From the NCBI GenBank assembly GCA_900467685.1, contig UBQX01000016.1, forward strand, positions 1-64,000: 64,000 nucleotides of DNA, read 5' to 3'. The DNA comes from Hyphomicrobiales bacterium (GTDB lineage: Bacteria > Pseudomonadota > Alphaproteobacteria > Rhizobiales > Rhizobiaceae). Of this stretch, positions 16,976-26,207 are shown one piece after another; the stretch's first letter is position 1, and every line of letters begins with the position of its first letter. Under the pieces are notes generated by a model that saw only the letters and a list, made by a program, of their open reading frames with translations, made no database searches and had not been told where the DNA came from. Both the position numbers and the translations under genes were made by a program.

Positions 16976-18163
16976 CTATCGGCGCAGCAGAGCTTCGCGA
17001 AGGATGACCGCCACATCCTTCTCGTTTCTGGAAACGACGAACCTGTTGCGGCCTCGCGCCTTCGCTTCGTAGAGGGCGGCGTCGGCGCGATTGATGGCCT
17101 CGGACAGGCTTTCATCAGGAAGCATCATGGCAATGCCAAAGCTGGCGGTCGGTTTGAGATCGGGTTGCTGAAACTCCGCGTTGCCGAGCCTTGAGCGCAC
17201 CGCCTCGACCTGGAGCTGGGCGAGTGACGCATTGCTGCTGAACGTCAGAACGGCGAATTCCTCGCCACCCAGGCGGCCGCAGACATCGCCGCCGGCAGCC
17301 TCCAGACAGGCTGCAAAAACCCGGATCACCTCATCTCCGACGGCATGTCCGTGCGTATCGTTGATGCGCTTGAAATGATCGAGATCGCAGAGGATGACTG
17401 CCGGCGAACCGCTTCCCCTCCTGCGTTTCAGCCCCGTTTCACCCTGCTCGAAGAAGGCGCGCCGTGTCCACAGCCCCGAAAGGTGGTCCCGAAGCAGCGT
17501 TTGCCGGGTGCGGGAATTGCTTTCCTCCATCACCACCAGCATGAGGCTCACACCAAGCAGGATGGATAAGATCGCTGATATCGTTTGCGAATACTGGGCA
17601 TAGCTGCTGAAGACATAGGTCTGAACGCTCGCTCCTGCTCCAAGCCGATAGGAGAGGAAGCCCTTGAACAGGAATTGTACCGCGCTCAGAAAAAGGACGA
17701 TCATCAGGAAATGTTCGGTCATCGACCTGCGCGACCGCGATCCGAAAAGAAGCGCTGCTCCTCCCAGCGCCGTCATGACAGCAAAGGGCGTCTGATAGGC
17801 GAAGGAGTAGAAGAATGAATTCCTGGGAACGTCCATCAGGAACATCAGGAAGCCCGCTTCGAAAACCAGGTAAGGGATCAGCAACGGCCAGCGTGACCAG
17901 CGGGTAAAGTTCTTGATCAGCCCGGCCGCAACCAGCGCCAGCGCCGAATGGAGGCAGGAGAACGATGCGAAGGATACGAGCTGCGGCATGGACGTGCGCG
18001 GTGCCAGCATCTCGACGCCCACCGTGGACGAAGCAAGCAGAAAGCCGACCGCGCACCAATATGCAAACGTGACCTGCTGCGCCCGCGCAATACCAATGAA
18101 AGCCAGCGAAAAAGCCAACCCGATAGAAAAATTCACGGCTAAAAGATTGGTCGCATTGGCCAT
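16976..18163 (-). CDS. Membrane-bound diguanylate cyclase (GGDEF)
   Basis: A 395-residue protein with about seven hydrophobic helices in residues 1-215 and a C-terminal GGDEF domain (about 225-385). The catalytic loop is GGEEF (299-303), with CDLDHFKRINDTHGHAVGD upstream, so c-di-GMP synthesis is likely. The inhibitory RxxD I-site is not conserved (the Arg position is Ala290), so product inhibition may be lost. The N-terminal membrane sensor type is not recognised. It converges on the LOV two-component pair. Confidence 0.9.
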   Translation of the reverse strand: MANATNLLAVNFSIGLAFSLAFIGIARAQQVTFAYWCAVGFLLASSTVGVEMLAPRTSMPQLVSFASFSCLHSALALVAAGLIKNFTRWSRWPLLIPYLVFEAGFLMFLMDVPRNSFFYSFAYQTPFAVMTALGGAALLFGSRSRRSMTEHFLMIVLFLSAVQFLFKGFLSYRLGAGASVQTYVFSSYAQYSQTISAILSILLGVSLMLVVMEESNSRTRQTLLRDHLSGLWTRRAFFEQGETGLKRRRGSGSPAVILCDLDHFKRINDTHGHAVGDEVIRVFAACLEAAGGDVCGRLGGEEFAVLTFSSNASLAQLQVEAVRSRLGNAEFQQPDLKPTASFGIAMMLPDESLSEAINRADAALYEAKARGRNRFVVSRNEKDVAVILREALLRR

Positions 18164-18490
18164 GGCGAGGCCGGTCCCACTTTTAAGAATAATTGGTCAT
18201 TGGAGGATCGGTAGGTCGGCTTAATAAAGGCAGAAAACGGAAAATTGCAATGTATATTGGGGGTCTTTCCGTCGTTTTTCTGGATTTGAGGGGAAAGTTT
18301 TTTCCGTTAAGAATTTGAACGAAAGAACTTATTTTGTTTATTTCATCGTAATTAAGAGATGTATTTAGAACTTGCAGGGAGTGCCCATCTGGCTCCGGCA
18401 CACTTCATGTTCGTTTGATCCCCGCATGACAGGTCGCTTGACAAAGGCAACCGAGTGTTGGATTTGTGCACTCGGCCGTCAGGTCGCGAA
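18164..18490. other. AT-rich gap between diguanylate cyclase and tRNA-Gly
   Basis: No credible gene here. The first 200 bases are clearly AT-richer than the surroundings and probably hold the cyclase promoter. TTGACA at 18438-18443, about 50 bases before the tRNA, is a plausible -35 element for the tRNA promoter, with no good -10 hexamer. Confidence 0.4.
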
Positions 18491-18564
18491 GCGGGTGTAG
18501 CTCAATGGTAGAGCAGCAGCTTCCCAAGCTGAATACGAGGGTTCGATTCCCTTCACCCGCTCCA
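18491..18564 (+). tRNA. tRNA-Gly(CCC)
   Basis: A 74-base cloverleaf: acceptor GCGGGTG / CACCCGC, D arm GCTC..GAGC with AATGGTA loop, anticodon loop TTCCCAA (anticodon CCC), T arm GGTTCGATTCC, encoded CCA end. The length includes CCA. Confidence 0.95.
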
Positions 18565-18586
18565 GCTTTTCCGACTTTTTTATGTT

Positions 18587-19045
18587 TTATTTCAAGCGCT
18601 TGGTCGTCGAGTATGCCTTGAAGGCGGCGAGCGTTTCGCGGCTGACATGGTGCTCGATACCCTCGGCGTCGCAGCTGGCGATTTCGGGATCGATGCCGAT
18701 GTCGATCAGGAAGGTTTCCACGATGGCGTGACGCTCTCGGCCTTCTTCTGCGAGCTTCATGCCTGCTTCGCTCAGAAAGATGCCGCGATAGGGGCGCTTT
18801 TCGATGAGGCCGGCGTCGGAGAGGCGGTTCAGCATTCTGGCCACAGTCGGCTGCGCCACGCCAAGATAGGCGGCGATATCAACCTGCCGCGCTTCGCCGG
18901 TCGCCCGCACAAGGTCATCAATCAACTCGACATAATCCTCCAGAAGCTCGGAACGCCGCGCATCCCGCGCCTGCTGAAACGCCGCCGCCCGTGCTCCGGG
19001 CGCTGCCAGCGCATCCTCCGCTTCTTTCGATTTCCGTCTAGCCAT
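18587..19045 (-). CDS. mntR: Manganese-responsive regulator MntR
   Basis: A 152-residue DtxR/MntR-family regulator: an N-terminal winged helix ([50 protein letters not shown]) and a C-terminal metal-binding helical domain with D, E and H ligands ([20 protein letters not shown]). It represses Mn uptake when Mn is sufficient. The start at 19045 gives the typical length. It is divergent from mntH, whose promoter contains an 18-bp palindrome of the MntR type. Confidence 0.93.
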   Translation of the reverse strand: MARRKSKEAEDALAAPGARAAAFQQARDARRSELLEDYVELIDDLVRATGEARQVDIAAYLGVAQPTVARMLNRLSDAGLIEKRPYRGIFLSEAGMKLAEEGRERHAIVETFLIDIGIDPEIASCDAEGIEHHVSRETLAAFKAYSTTKRLK

Positions 19046-19151
19046 GCCCCGCCTTGCCAATTTCGCAGTCTGCCCCAACCGCGGGGGTTGTTCCGGCTTT
19101 CTGAACGCGTTGCGGTCGGACGGCAAGCGGAAAATTCAAAGCCGTTCCGTA

Positions 19152-19197
19152 TTGACAGGAACTTGTCATCGGCTAATTATTATAGCACATGCTATAA
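19152..19197 (+). promoter_or_regulatory. mntH promoter with MntR-type palindrome
   Basis: TTGACA (19152-19157), 17-base spacer, AATTAT (19175-19180), then the perfect palindrome TTATAGCA-CA-TGCTATAA (19180-19197), which overlaps the end of the -10 hexamer. The centre resembles MntR sites (ATAGCA..TGCTAT). Metal-bound MntR here would block transcription of mntH. Confidence 0.75.
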
Positions 19198-19224
19198 ATA
19201 AGCAAGCGGAGAGCGGGCCAGGAT

Positions 19225-20526
19225 ATGTTGCGTGACGAAATGCAGATGGCGAGTGGATCTACCATGGCTTCACGGCACGAGCAGGCAATGCGCGATGCAC
19301 TTGCCGGTCGCAGAACAGGCGTGCGCGCCTTCCTGCCCTTCTTTGGCCCGGCGGTAATTGCCTCCATCGCCTACATGGACCCCGGCAATTTCGCGACCAA
19401 CATTCAGGCGGGCGCCGGATACGGCTACGCGCTGCTCTGGGTGCTTCTGGCGGCCAACCTGATTGCCATGCTCTTCCAGTCGCTATCGGCCAAGCTCGGG
19501 ATCGTCACCGGCCTCAACCTCGCGGAGATGTGCCGCGAACAATATCCGAAGCCGATGGTCTATGTTATGTGGGCCGTCAGCGAAATCGCCGCCATGGCGA
19601 CCGATCTTGCCGAGTTTCTCGGCGGTGCGATCGGTTTGTCGCTCATTTTCGGCATGCCGCTTCTGGCCGGCATGGTCGTCACCGCCATCATCACCTATCT
19701 GATCCTCGTCATGGAGCAGGGCGGTTTCCGGCGCATGGAAATCCTCATCGGCGTCTTCGTCGCCATCATCAGCCTCTGCTATCTCGTTGAAATGCTGATC
19801 GCGCCGGTCGAATGGGGCAATGTCGCCAAGGGGCTGACAACGCCCAATATTCCGGACAGCAACGCGCTGATGATCGCTGTCGGCATCGTCGGAGCAACGG
19901 TCATGCCCCATGCCGTCTTTCTTCACTCCGGGCTGACCCAGGGCCGCATCCGCCCGGCGGATGATCGCGAGCGACGCATGCTGGTCAACTTCTCGAACCG
20001 CGAAGTCGTCATTGCGCTCGCCGCCGCCGGCCTCGTCAACATGGCGATGGTCATCATGGCGGCCGCCGCCTTCCATCTCGGCCATTCGGAAGTCGCCGAG
20101 ATCGAGACGGCCTATCACACGCTGACGCCGCTGCTGGGCGGTGCTGCGGCCTCCGTCTTCCTCGTCTCGCTCATCGCCTCCGGGGTCTCCTCATCCGTTG
20201 TCGGCACAATGGCGGGTCAGGTGATCATGCAGGGCTTCGTTGGCTTCCGCATTCCACTGATCGTGCGCCGCCTCGTCACCATGGTCCCTGCCTTCGCCGT
20301 GGTCCTGATGGGTGTCGATTCGACCAAGGCACTTGTTGTGAGCCAGGTCATCCTGTCGATCGCGCTACCCATCCCCATGCTCGCCCTGCTGCATTTCACG
20401 TCAAAGCGCAGCGTCATGGGCGATTACGTGAACGGCATACCGGTCCGCGTACTCGGCACGCTGGGGGCGGCCGTTGTTCTCTGCCTGAACTTCCTTCTTC
20501 TGGCGCAGGTCGCCGGTCTGTTCTGA
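19225..20526 (+). CDS. mntH: Nramp-family manganese transporter MntH
   Basis: A 433-residue protein with eleven hydrophobic helices and the Nramp metal-site motifs DPGNFATN in helix 1 and MPHAVFLHSGL in helix 6. It takes up Mn2+ (and Fe2+) by proton symport. An MntR-type operator precedes it and mntR is divergent. The last 126 bases overlap, in antisense, the 3' end of the downstream glycosyltransferase frame. Starts at 19225 or the ATG at 19243/19264 are possible. Confidence 0.94.
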   Translation: MLRDEMQMASGSTMASRHEQAMRDALAGRRTGVRAFLPFFGPAVIASIAYMDPGNFATNIQAGAGYGYALLWVLLAANLIAMLFQSLSAKLGIVTGLNLAEMCREQYPKPMVYVMWAVSEIAAMATDLAEFLGGAIGLSLIFGMPLLAGMVVTAIITYLILVMEQGGFRRMEILIGVFVAIISLCYLVEMLIAPVEWGNVAKGLTTPNIPDSNALMIAVGIVGATVMPHAVFLHSGLTQGRIRPADDRERRMLVNFSNREVVIALAAAGLVNMAMVIMAAAAFHLGHSEVAEIETAYHTLTPLLGGAAASVFLVSLIASGVSSSVVGTMAGQVIMQGFVGFRIPLIVRRLVTMVPAFAVVLMGVDSTKALVVSQVILSIALPIPMLALLHFTSKRSVMGDYVNGIPVRVLGTLGAAVVLCLNFLLLAQVAGLF

Positions 20527-22446
20527 GGCGAATGCCGCGGTGGCTGTCGGGGCATGGGGTGTCTTCCGCCACAGGAAGGGATTGGCCGCAAGTTCCTTCG
20601 CGGCCTGCCAGGCAGCGACTGACAGCATCATCCAGTAGAACGGGACGCTTGCCCATGGGCGCCCCACCGCTGTGCGCTCCTCCGCACTCATGGGCTTGAG
20701 ACCCAAAAGTGCGAAGACACAGTAGCTGCCGATGACATTCGCGACATCGACGACAAACAGCACCTGCTCTGCAAGACCCACGGCGAGCCATGCGCCGCTG
20801 GCGAAAAGCCAGATCGAGCGCAGAATGAAGATTGCGAGCAAGGGATGCGCAAGCGCCGAAAACAGCATGCCGCCGGTCGTCAGGAAGAGCGCCACGAGCC
20901 CGGCCGTGCCGATCTGCGCATAGAGCCGCGACGGCGCGCGAAAATGCACCAGCACCGTCTGCAGCCATCCCTTGAACCAGCGCGACCGCTGGGCACGCCA
21001 GACCGGCCATTCGGTCGGCGCATCCTCCAGGGTCGGCAGCCTGAGAACGCCGCAGCGGTAGCCCATGCGATGCAGGCGAATGCCGAGATCCGCGTCCTCG
21101 GTCACGTTGAACGGGTCCCATGCACCAGCCGCTTCGAGTGCCACGCGTCGGAAATGATTGGAGGTCCCGCCAAGCGGCATCGGCAAGCCGAGACGCGCGA
21201 GCAGGGGAAGCAGGCTGCGGAAAAGCCCGGCATATTCAAGGGCGAAGAGCGCCGCGATCCGGCTGTTGCGCGCATTGGAAATCGTCAGCGGGGCCTGCAG
21301 GCACGCAAGCGTCTCCGGCGCGCTTGAAAAGCGCGCATACGCCTCGCGCAACTGTCGCGGATGGGGACGGTCTTCGGCATCGAAGATCACGACATATTCA
21401 CCGCGCGCGCCGGCCAGCGCGTAGTCCAGTGCTTTCGGCTTGGTGCGCGGTCCGCCAGCCGGAACCTCGACGATTTCATAATGTGCGCCTTCCGCATGCC
21501 GGCGAACGGCTTCGATTGTCGCCCGGTCATCCGCCTCGCACACGATCTTGATGTCGAGCAGAGATTTCGGCCAATCCAGCCTGTCGAGGGCGGCGATCAT
21601 CTGCGGCACCATTGCCTCTTCCCGATAGGCTGCAACCAGCACGGTGTAGACGGGCAGCGGGCCGTCTGCTGCAGCGGGCGCAGATGTCGGTTCCGGCAAG
21701 CTCTCCCGCGAGCCCAGCCTGAGTGCGGCCGCGCGCAGCCCGATGGCCAGCAGGTAGATCATGCTCAGCGCCAGATGCAGAAGCAGCATAACAGGCTCCG
21801 GCCAGGTGAAGGCTGCGAGCGGAAAGCTTACCGAAAGCGCGCCCAACACGTAGCCCTGCCAGCCGGTGAGAACGACCCGCGCGCTGAACGACGGCGCGCT
21901 GCCGAAGAGATGTTCCGTAACCTTTTCGACGCGCGGCCTGCAATTGGCCTGCCAGATGGCGTCGCGGATCGTTTGCGGCGCGGCGATGGCGAGACCCTCG
22001 CGCATGTGCGGCGACGCCGTCAGCTGCTCTCGCAGCCGGATCGCGTGCTCCACGTCCGGTGCGAGAACCAGGACGGAGGGCAGGGACGGACGGCTCAGGC
22101 GCAGAAGTGGCCCCTTCGAAAGCTGCGTATCGATCATTTCGGTGAGGAGGACGTTTGCCGGATTGATCGAGGTGAAAAACGGCAATCCCAGCCAGTCGGC
22201 AAGAGCTTCATGAAATATATGGGGGTCGAGCGTGCCATCGGCGATCAGCTCGCGTTCGATGGACGTTCCGTTCCGCTGGGCCTTCAGGAAGGCGGCAGCA
22301 ATGGCGGGCTTGCCGATGCCGAGCTTGAGAAACAGCCTTATTTCATCGGCTGGCAATGCGCCTTCCGCGTCGACAACAGGTCGCGCCGCCGGGTGCGCAG
22401 CGGAATTATCGAGATTTCCGGAATTCCAATATTCTCCGGCGTCCAT
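20401..22446 (-). CDS. Large glycosyltransferase family 2 membrane protein
   Basis: A 681-residue protein. Residues about 30-170 resemble the MshEN/GspE N-terminal domain (LIADGTLDPHIFHEALADWLGLPF). Two hydrophobic helices (about 195-240) precede a GT2 domain with YTVLVAAYREE, the DAED metal site (EYVVIFDAEDRPHP) and the QRSRWFKGW motif of processive synthases, then several C-terminal helices. It probably polymerises or transfers a sugar across the inner membrane; donor and product are unknown. The last about 45 residues are encoded antisense to the mntH 3' end and are of low-complexity polar type. Confidence 0.85.
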   Translation of the reverse strand: MDAGEYWNSGNLDNSAAHPAARPVVDAEGALPADEIRLFLKLGIGKPAIAAAFLKAQRNGTSIERELIADGTLDPHIFHEALADWLGLPFFTSINPANVLLTEMIDTQLSKGPLLRLSRPSLPSVLVLAPDVEHAIRLREQLTASPHMREGLAIAAPQTIRDAIWQANCRPRVEKVTEHLFGSAPSFSARVVLTGWQGYVLGALSVSFPLAAFTWPEPVMLLLHLALSMIYLLAIGLRAAALRLGSRESLPEPTSAPAAADGPLPVYTVLVAAYREEAMVPQMIAALDRLDWPKSLLDIKIVCEADDRATIEAVRRHAEGAHYEIVEVPAGGPRTKPKALDYALAGARGEYVVIFDAEDRPHPRQLREAYARFSSAPETLACLQAPLTISNARNSRIAALFALEYAGLFRSLLPLLARLGLPMPLGGTSNHFRRVALEAAGAWDPFNVTEDADLGIRLHRMGYRCGVLRLPTLEDAPTEWPVWRAQRSRWFKGWLQTVLVHFRAPSRLYAQIGTAGLVALFLTTGGMLFSALAHPLLAIFILRSIWLFASGAWLAVGLAEQVLFVVDVANVIGSYCVFALLGLKPMSAEERTAVGRPWASVPFYWMMLSVAAWQAAKELAANPFLWRKTPHAPTATAAFASEQTGDLRQKKEVQAENNGRPQRAEYADRYAVHVIAHDAAL

Positions 22447-22508
22447 GAGTTTGATAAACCGTTTTTGGCATCAATTGAAATTTATGAAACATCGAGAATT
22501 TGAAACCC

Positions 22509-23372
22509 ATGGTATCGATCAAGATAGGGTCTGCATCCTTAAAAACTATGGGGTTTCTGCTGTTTCTATGGCCTGCTATGCATTCTGAAGTCGTGGCCGC
22601 CGAGGCATCGGGGCCGCTTTTGACATTCGACAGGCGTGAGCATCGCGCCATGCCCGACATCAGCAGCGTGCCGCGCATCCGGTTCCTGACGACGCTCGAC
22701 TTCCCACCCTTCGAGTTTCTCGACGCGGAAAACCGGCTTTCCGGCTTCAATGTCGATCTGGCGCGCGAACTCTGCGAGACACTGCAGGTCACGGCGAAGT
22801 GCCAGATCCAGGCCTTGCCCTTTGGCGAGCTGCAATCCGCGCTTGAAAACCGCACAGGCGACGCGGTCATCGCCGGCATCGGCGTGACGCCCGAGCTTCG
22901 CGCGAAATTCGATTTCTCGCGGCCCTATCTGCAGCTTTCAGCCCGCTTCCTGTCGCTGAAGAAGACGGCCGGCGAGCCTGTCACGCCGATGAAACTCGCG
23001 GCCAGCAAGGTCGGCGTGGTCAAGGACACGGCGCATCAGGCCATGCTCAAGGCCTTCTTCCCGAATGTGAATCCGCAGCTCTTCGATGATCGCCCCGCCA
23101 TGCTCAAGGCGCTGAAGGCGGGCGAGGTGGACACGGTGTTTGGCGAGGGTCTGGCGCTGGCCTTCTGGTCGGCAAGCGGCGAGGCGGACAATTGCTGCGC
23201 CTATCGCGGCGGTCCGTATTATTCCGGAGACTTTTTGGGTGAGGGCATGACGATCATGACCCGGCCCGGCGAGCCGCTGGCTGCGGCTTTCGACCACGGC
23301 CTGCTGGAGCTCGCCCGCAGTGGCAAGCTCAATGAGCTTTTCATCAAGTATTTTCCACCGGGACTTTATTGA
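22509..23372 (+). CDS. Periplasmic amino-acid-type solute-binding protein (SBP_bac_3)
   Basis: A 287-residue exported protein with a signal peptide in residues 1-35 and an SBP family 3 domain: RIRFLTTLDFPPFEFLDAENRLSGFNVDLARELCE, then DAVIAGIGVTPELRAKFDFSRPY. Such proteins feed polar amino-acid ABC importers or act as sensors. No permease or ATPase gene is next to it, so it is an orphan. The start is not certain: a TTG at 22500 is in frame and no strong ribosome site is seen. It is divergent from the glycosyltransferase. Confidence 0.85.
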   Translation: MVSIKIGSASLKTMGFLLFLWPAMHSEVVAAEASGPLLTFDRREHRAMPDISSVPRIRFLTTLDFPPFEFLDAENRLSGFNVDLARELCETLQVTAKCQIQALPFGELQSALENRTGDAVIAGIGVTPELRAKFDFSRPYLQLSARFLSLKKTAGEPVTPMKLAASKVGVVKDTAHQAMLKAFFPNVNPQLFDDRPAMLKALKAGEVDTVFGEGLALAFWSASGEADNCCAYRGGPYYSGDFLGEGMTIMTRPGEPLAAAFDHGLLELARSGKLNELFIKYFPPGLY

Positions 23373-23388
23373 TCTTTCGTCGCCCGGT

Positions 23389-24033
23389 TTACATCGCGAT
23401 GTAGCGATCGCGCCGGTGGTTGATGGCGAGCACCATGTTCAGAACCACGGCCCCGATGATCGAGCAGACGATAATGAAGGGTGTGGCGATGAAGAACGAG
23501 AAGAACAGCACGCAGCAATCGAAGCCTAGCTGCACCAGCCCCGCCTTCCAGCCCAGCTTCTCCTGGAGATAGAGCGCCAGAACGCCGAAACCGCCAAGGC
23601 TGGCGCGATGGCGAAACAGCGCCAGCATGGCCGTGCCCACCAGCAGTCCGCCGAAAAGCGCGCCAGCCAGTGGATCGATCTGCCCGATGGGAATGAGCCG
23701 GGGCAGAACGATGGAAAGCGCCGAGGTCGCGGCGACCGTCGCAAAGGTCTTGAGGGTGAAGGCCCGCCCAAGCCGCGTCCAGGCGAGGTAATAGAAGGGC
23801 AGGTTCACCACGAAGAAGACCGCGCCGAAGGAATAGCCGGTTGCATAGTGCAGAAGGAAGGCGACACCGGCAGTGCCGCCGGTCAGCAGACCGGCTGAGG
23901 AGAGGAGCAACACCCCGAGCGAAGCGAGCATCGCGCCGGAGGCGACGCCTTGCGCATCCTCCAGCAGGGAATGCTTGTCGCTCGTCGATTTCAGGTAATC
24001 GGAAAAGGTCTTGCCTGGGGCTGCGGTGTTCAT
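23389..24033 (-). CDS. YitT family membrane protein (copy 1)
   Basis: A 214-residue protein with about five to six hydrophobic helices and the YitT (DUF161) pattern: LLTGGTAGVAFLLHYATGYSFGAVFFVVNLPFYYLAW and FRHRASLGGFGVLALYLQ. It is clearly homologous to the next gene (shared ending INHRRDRY / VNHRSDRY), so the two are a tandem duplication. Its function in transport is presumed but not known. It converges on the solute-binding protein gene. Confidence 0.85.
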   Translation of the reverse strand: MNTAAPGKTFSDYLKSTSDKHSLLEDAQGVASGAMLASLGVLLLSSAGLLTGGTAGVAFLLHYATGYSFGAVFFVVNLPFYYLAWTRLGRAFTLKTFATVAATSALSIVLPRLIPIGQIDPLAGALFGGLLVGTAMLALFRHRASLGGFGVLALYLQEKLGWKAGLVQLGFDCCVLFFSFFIATPFIIVCSIIGAVVLNMVLAINHRRDRYIAM

Positions 24034-24055
24034 GCCTTGTCCGCTCGTTGTCCGC

Positions 24056-24706
24056 TTACCGCAGCACGCTGTAGCGGTCGGAGCGGTGGTTCACCATCAC
24101 AAAGACATTCAATATGACGGCACCGAGCACCGAGGCAAGAGCGATGGGAAGGGGCGCCACCAGAAAAGCAAACGCGAGCACAATCGTGTCGAACGCCATC
24201 TGGACCTGGCCGGCGCGGAAGCGCGTACGGTCCTGCACATAAACCGCCAGAATGCCAATGCCGCCAAGGCTTGCCCGGTGGCGGTAAAGGGCCAGCAGGC
24301 CGAAGCCCAGAAGCAACCCGCCGATCAACGCGGCCCAGAAGGGGTTGATATCGCCAATGGTCAGATAACGGCTCTGCACATCGACCAGCGCCGAGGTGAT
24401 CGCGACCGCTGCGAAGCTCTTCAGCGTGAAGGCCAGACCCATGCGCAGGAAGGAGAGGATGTAGAACGGCAGGTTGATGAGGAAGAAGAGGAGACCGAAG
24501 GAAAGGCCCGAGGCGTAATGCAGAAGGAAGGCCGCGCCCGCCATGCCGCTGGTCACCAGATGCGCCTTGCCCATGAAGAAGAGGCCGAGCGAGGCAATGA
24601 GGGCGCCGGCCAGGATGCCTTGCGCATCCTCGAAAACCGAATGCCGGTCAGGCCGTCCGCTCAGTTGCGAAAATACATCCGAAATATTCGCCACGCCGCT
24701 CTCCAT
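24056..24706 (-). CDS. YitT family membrane protein (copy 2)
   Basis: A 216-residue paralogue of the adjacent gene, with the same order of motifs: HSVFEDAQGILAGALIASLG, LVTSGMAGAAFLLHYASGLSFG, YRHRASLGGIGILAVYVQD, ending VNHRSDRYSVLR. The start at 24706 matches the N terminus of copy 1; the frame is open further upstream without similarity. A 22-base gap to copy 1 implies cotranscription. Confidence 0.84.
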   Translation of the reverse strand: MESGVANISDVFSQLSGRPDRHSVFEDAQGILAGALIASLGLFFMGKAHLVTSGMAGAAFLLHYASGLSFGLLFFLINLPFYILSFLRMGLAFTLKSFAAVAITSALVDVQSRYLTIGDINPFWAALIGGLLLGFGLLALYRHRASLGGIGILAVYVQDRTRFRAGQVQMAFDTIVLAFAFLVAPLPIALASVLGAVILNVFVMVNHRSDRYSVLR

Positions 24707-24831
24707 CGCGAAAACCCAAAGCCGTCCTCCCCCATGTTCTCCCCTGGCGGCGATTGTCTCAAACGCCGGAAATTCCGCAACAAAAATATGTAAGCATTGC
24801 TGACCTATTTCGATGCTGCGGCGCAACAAAA

Positions 24832-25779
24832 TTACGCAGACTGACGTTTCTCGGCAATGAACAGAATTCCCTGCACCGGCGCCCCGCCATCCATGCGGAT
24901 CACAAGCTTTTCCGATCCAAGTGGCGCGAAGCCGTGCGTCGACAGGAGCCTCTCGATATAAGCCGGCGAATGGGCGTAGCGCAGCGAGGGCTGAAGGCGA
25001 AAATCGTCGTTCCCGTCCATCAGGTGTTCGATTGAAAATGCAAGCTGTCCGCCCGAGGCCAGAAGCGCCGAGGACAGCATGAAGACAGGCTCGAGATCGC
25101 CGAGATACATCAGCACATCGGCTGCCGCGACCAGATCGGCACGCCCTGCATCCAGATCCGCATTGATCAACCGTGCTTCAGCGGTTCCAAGGGACAGGTC
25201 GGCCTGATCGAGATGATTGTAAATCCCCTTGTCCTCTGCCTTCGCCAGCATGTTCGCGGAAAGATCATAACCCTCCAGATGATCTACGCGCACGCGCAGC
25301 TCGACGCCCATCAGCCCCGTGCCGCAGCCGAGATCGATGGCGCGGACGTAATGCGCACGCCCCATGGCTTCGATCAACGCCGCCAGCCGGCCCGGCACCT
25401 TGTAGTCGAGTTTTTCGACCAGCGCCGTTTCGAAGCGGTCGGCATAATCGTCGAAAAGCTGCTCGACATAGGCGACCGGCGGCGTTGCCGGCTGCGCCCG
25501 GTCACCCAGGATGGTGAGCTTGAGCCCCGCGCCGAAGACATCGTCCTTGTTCAGTTCGAGAACCCGGCGATAGGCCTCGATAGCCGCGTCCCGGATCCCG
25601 GCCTTCTCGCGATATTCGCCGAGCAGAAACCAGCCGGCGCCCCAGCAGGGCGTGATTTCCAACGCCTGTTCCATCAGTTCGGCCGCCGCTTCCAGATCTC
25701 CGCCGGTCGCCAGCATGCGGGCATAGTCGGCGCGCCGGTCGGCGATCAGGTCGCCGGAGGTAAGGTCCATCGCAGTCAT
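24832..25779 (-). CDS. TPR-containing class I SAM methyltransferase
   Basis: A 315-residue protein. TPR-like helices in residues 1-90 (ARMLATGGDLEAAAELMEQAL, AAIEAYRRVLELNKDD) precede a methyltransferase domain whose SAM motif I is AIDLGCGTGLMGVELR, with DLSANML and AADVLMYLGDL downstream. The substrate is unknown; TPR repeats suggest a protein target. The ATG at 25779 is preferred because the upstream extension is not family-like. Confidence 0.83.
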   Translation of the reverse strand: MTAMDLTSGDLIADRRADYARMLATGGDLEAAAELMEQALEITPCWGAGWFLLGEYREKAGIRDAAIEAYRRVLELNKDDVFGAGLKLTILGDRAQPATPPVAYVEQLFDDYADRFETALVEKLDYKVPGRLAALIEAMGRAHYVRAIDLGCGTGLMGVELRVRVDHLEGYDLSANMLAKAEDKGIYNHLDQADLSLGTAEARLINADLDAGRADLVAAADVLMYLGDLEPVFMLSSALLASGGQLAFSIEHLMDGNDDFRLQPSLRYAHSPAYIERLLSTHGFAPLGSEKLVIRMDGGAPVQGILFIAEKRQSA

Positions 25780-25940
25780 GTCGGGCGTTTCCGGTTGAGG
25801 TTGCGCGCAATATTGCTTTTGCACGGACGCGATCAAGCGAATTTTGTCATGCCTCTTGCCGCCGCCATGATTCGGACCCTATCTCTCATCACAAGCCCGG
25901 ATAAGGCGATGCTGAGACTTGATAAGGAGCGAGGCAAGAG

Positions 25941-26207
25941 ATGAACGAATCCATGAACCGGATGCTGGGCGACAGCCCCGGCCGTCTCATCGTAAAGCTG
26001 GTCGTCGTTTCCGTCATTGTCGGTTTCGTCATGCGCTCCTTCGGCTGGTATCCGATGGACATCCTGCACTGGATCCGCGATTTCCTCACCAATCTCTGGC
26101 GCACCGGCTTCCGCGCCTTCGGTGAAGTCGGAGACTATTTCCTCCTCGGCGCCGTGGTCGTCATTCCCGCCTTCATCATCCTGCGCCTGATGAGCTACCG
26201 CCGCTGA
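25941..26207 (+). CDS. Small membrane protein, DUF6460-like
   Basis: An 88-residue protein with two hydrophobic helices (about 16-34 and 66-83) around an amphipathic middle (GWYPMDILHWIRDFLTNLW). It resembles the small rhizobial DUF6460 proteins, whose role is unknown. AAGGAG lies upstream. Its stop codon overlaps by one base the start of the CAP-domain lipoprotein gene, so translation is coupled. Confidence 0.75.
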   Translation: MNESMNRMLGDSPGRLIVKLVVVSVIVGFVMRSFGWYPMDILHWIRDFLTNLWRTGFRAFGEVGDYFLLGAVVVIPAFIILRLMSYRR

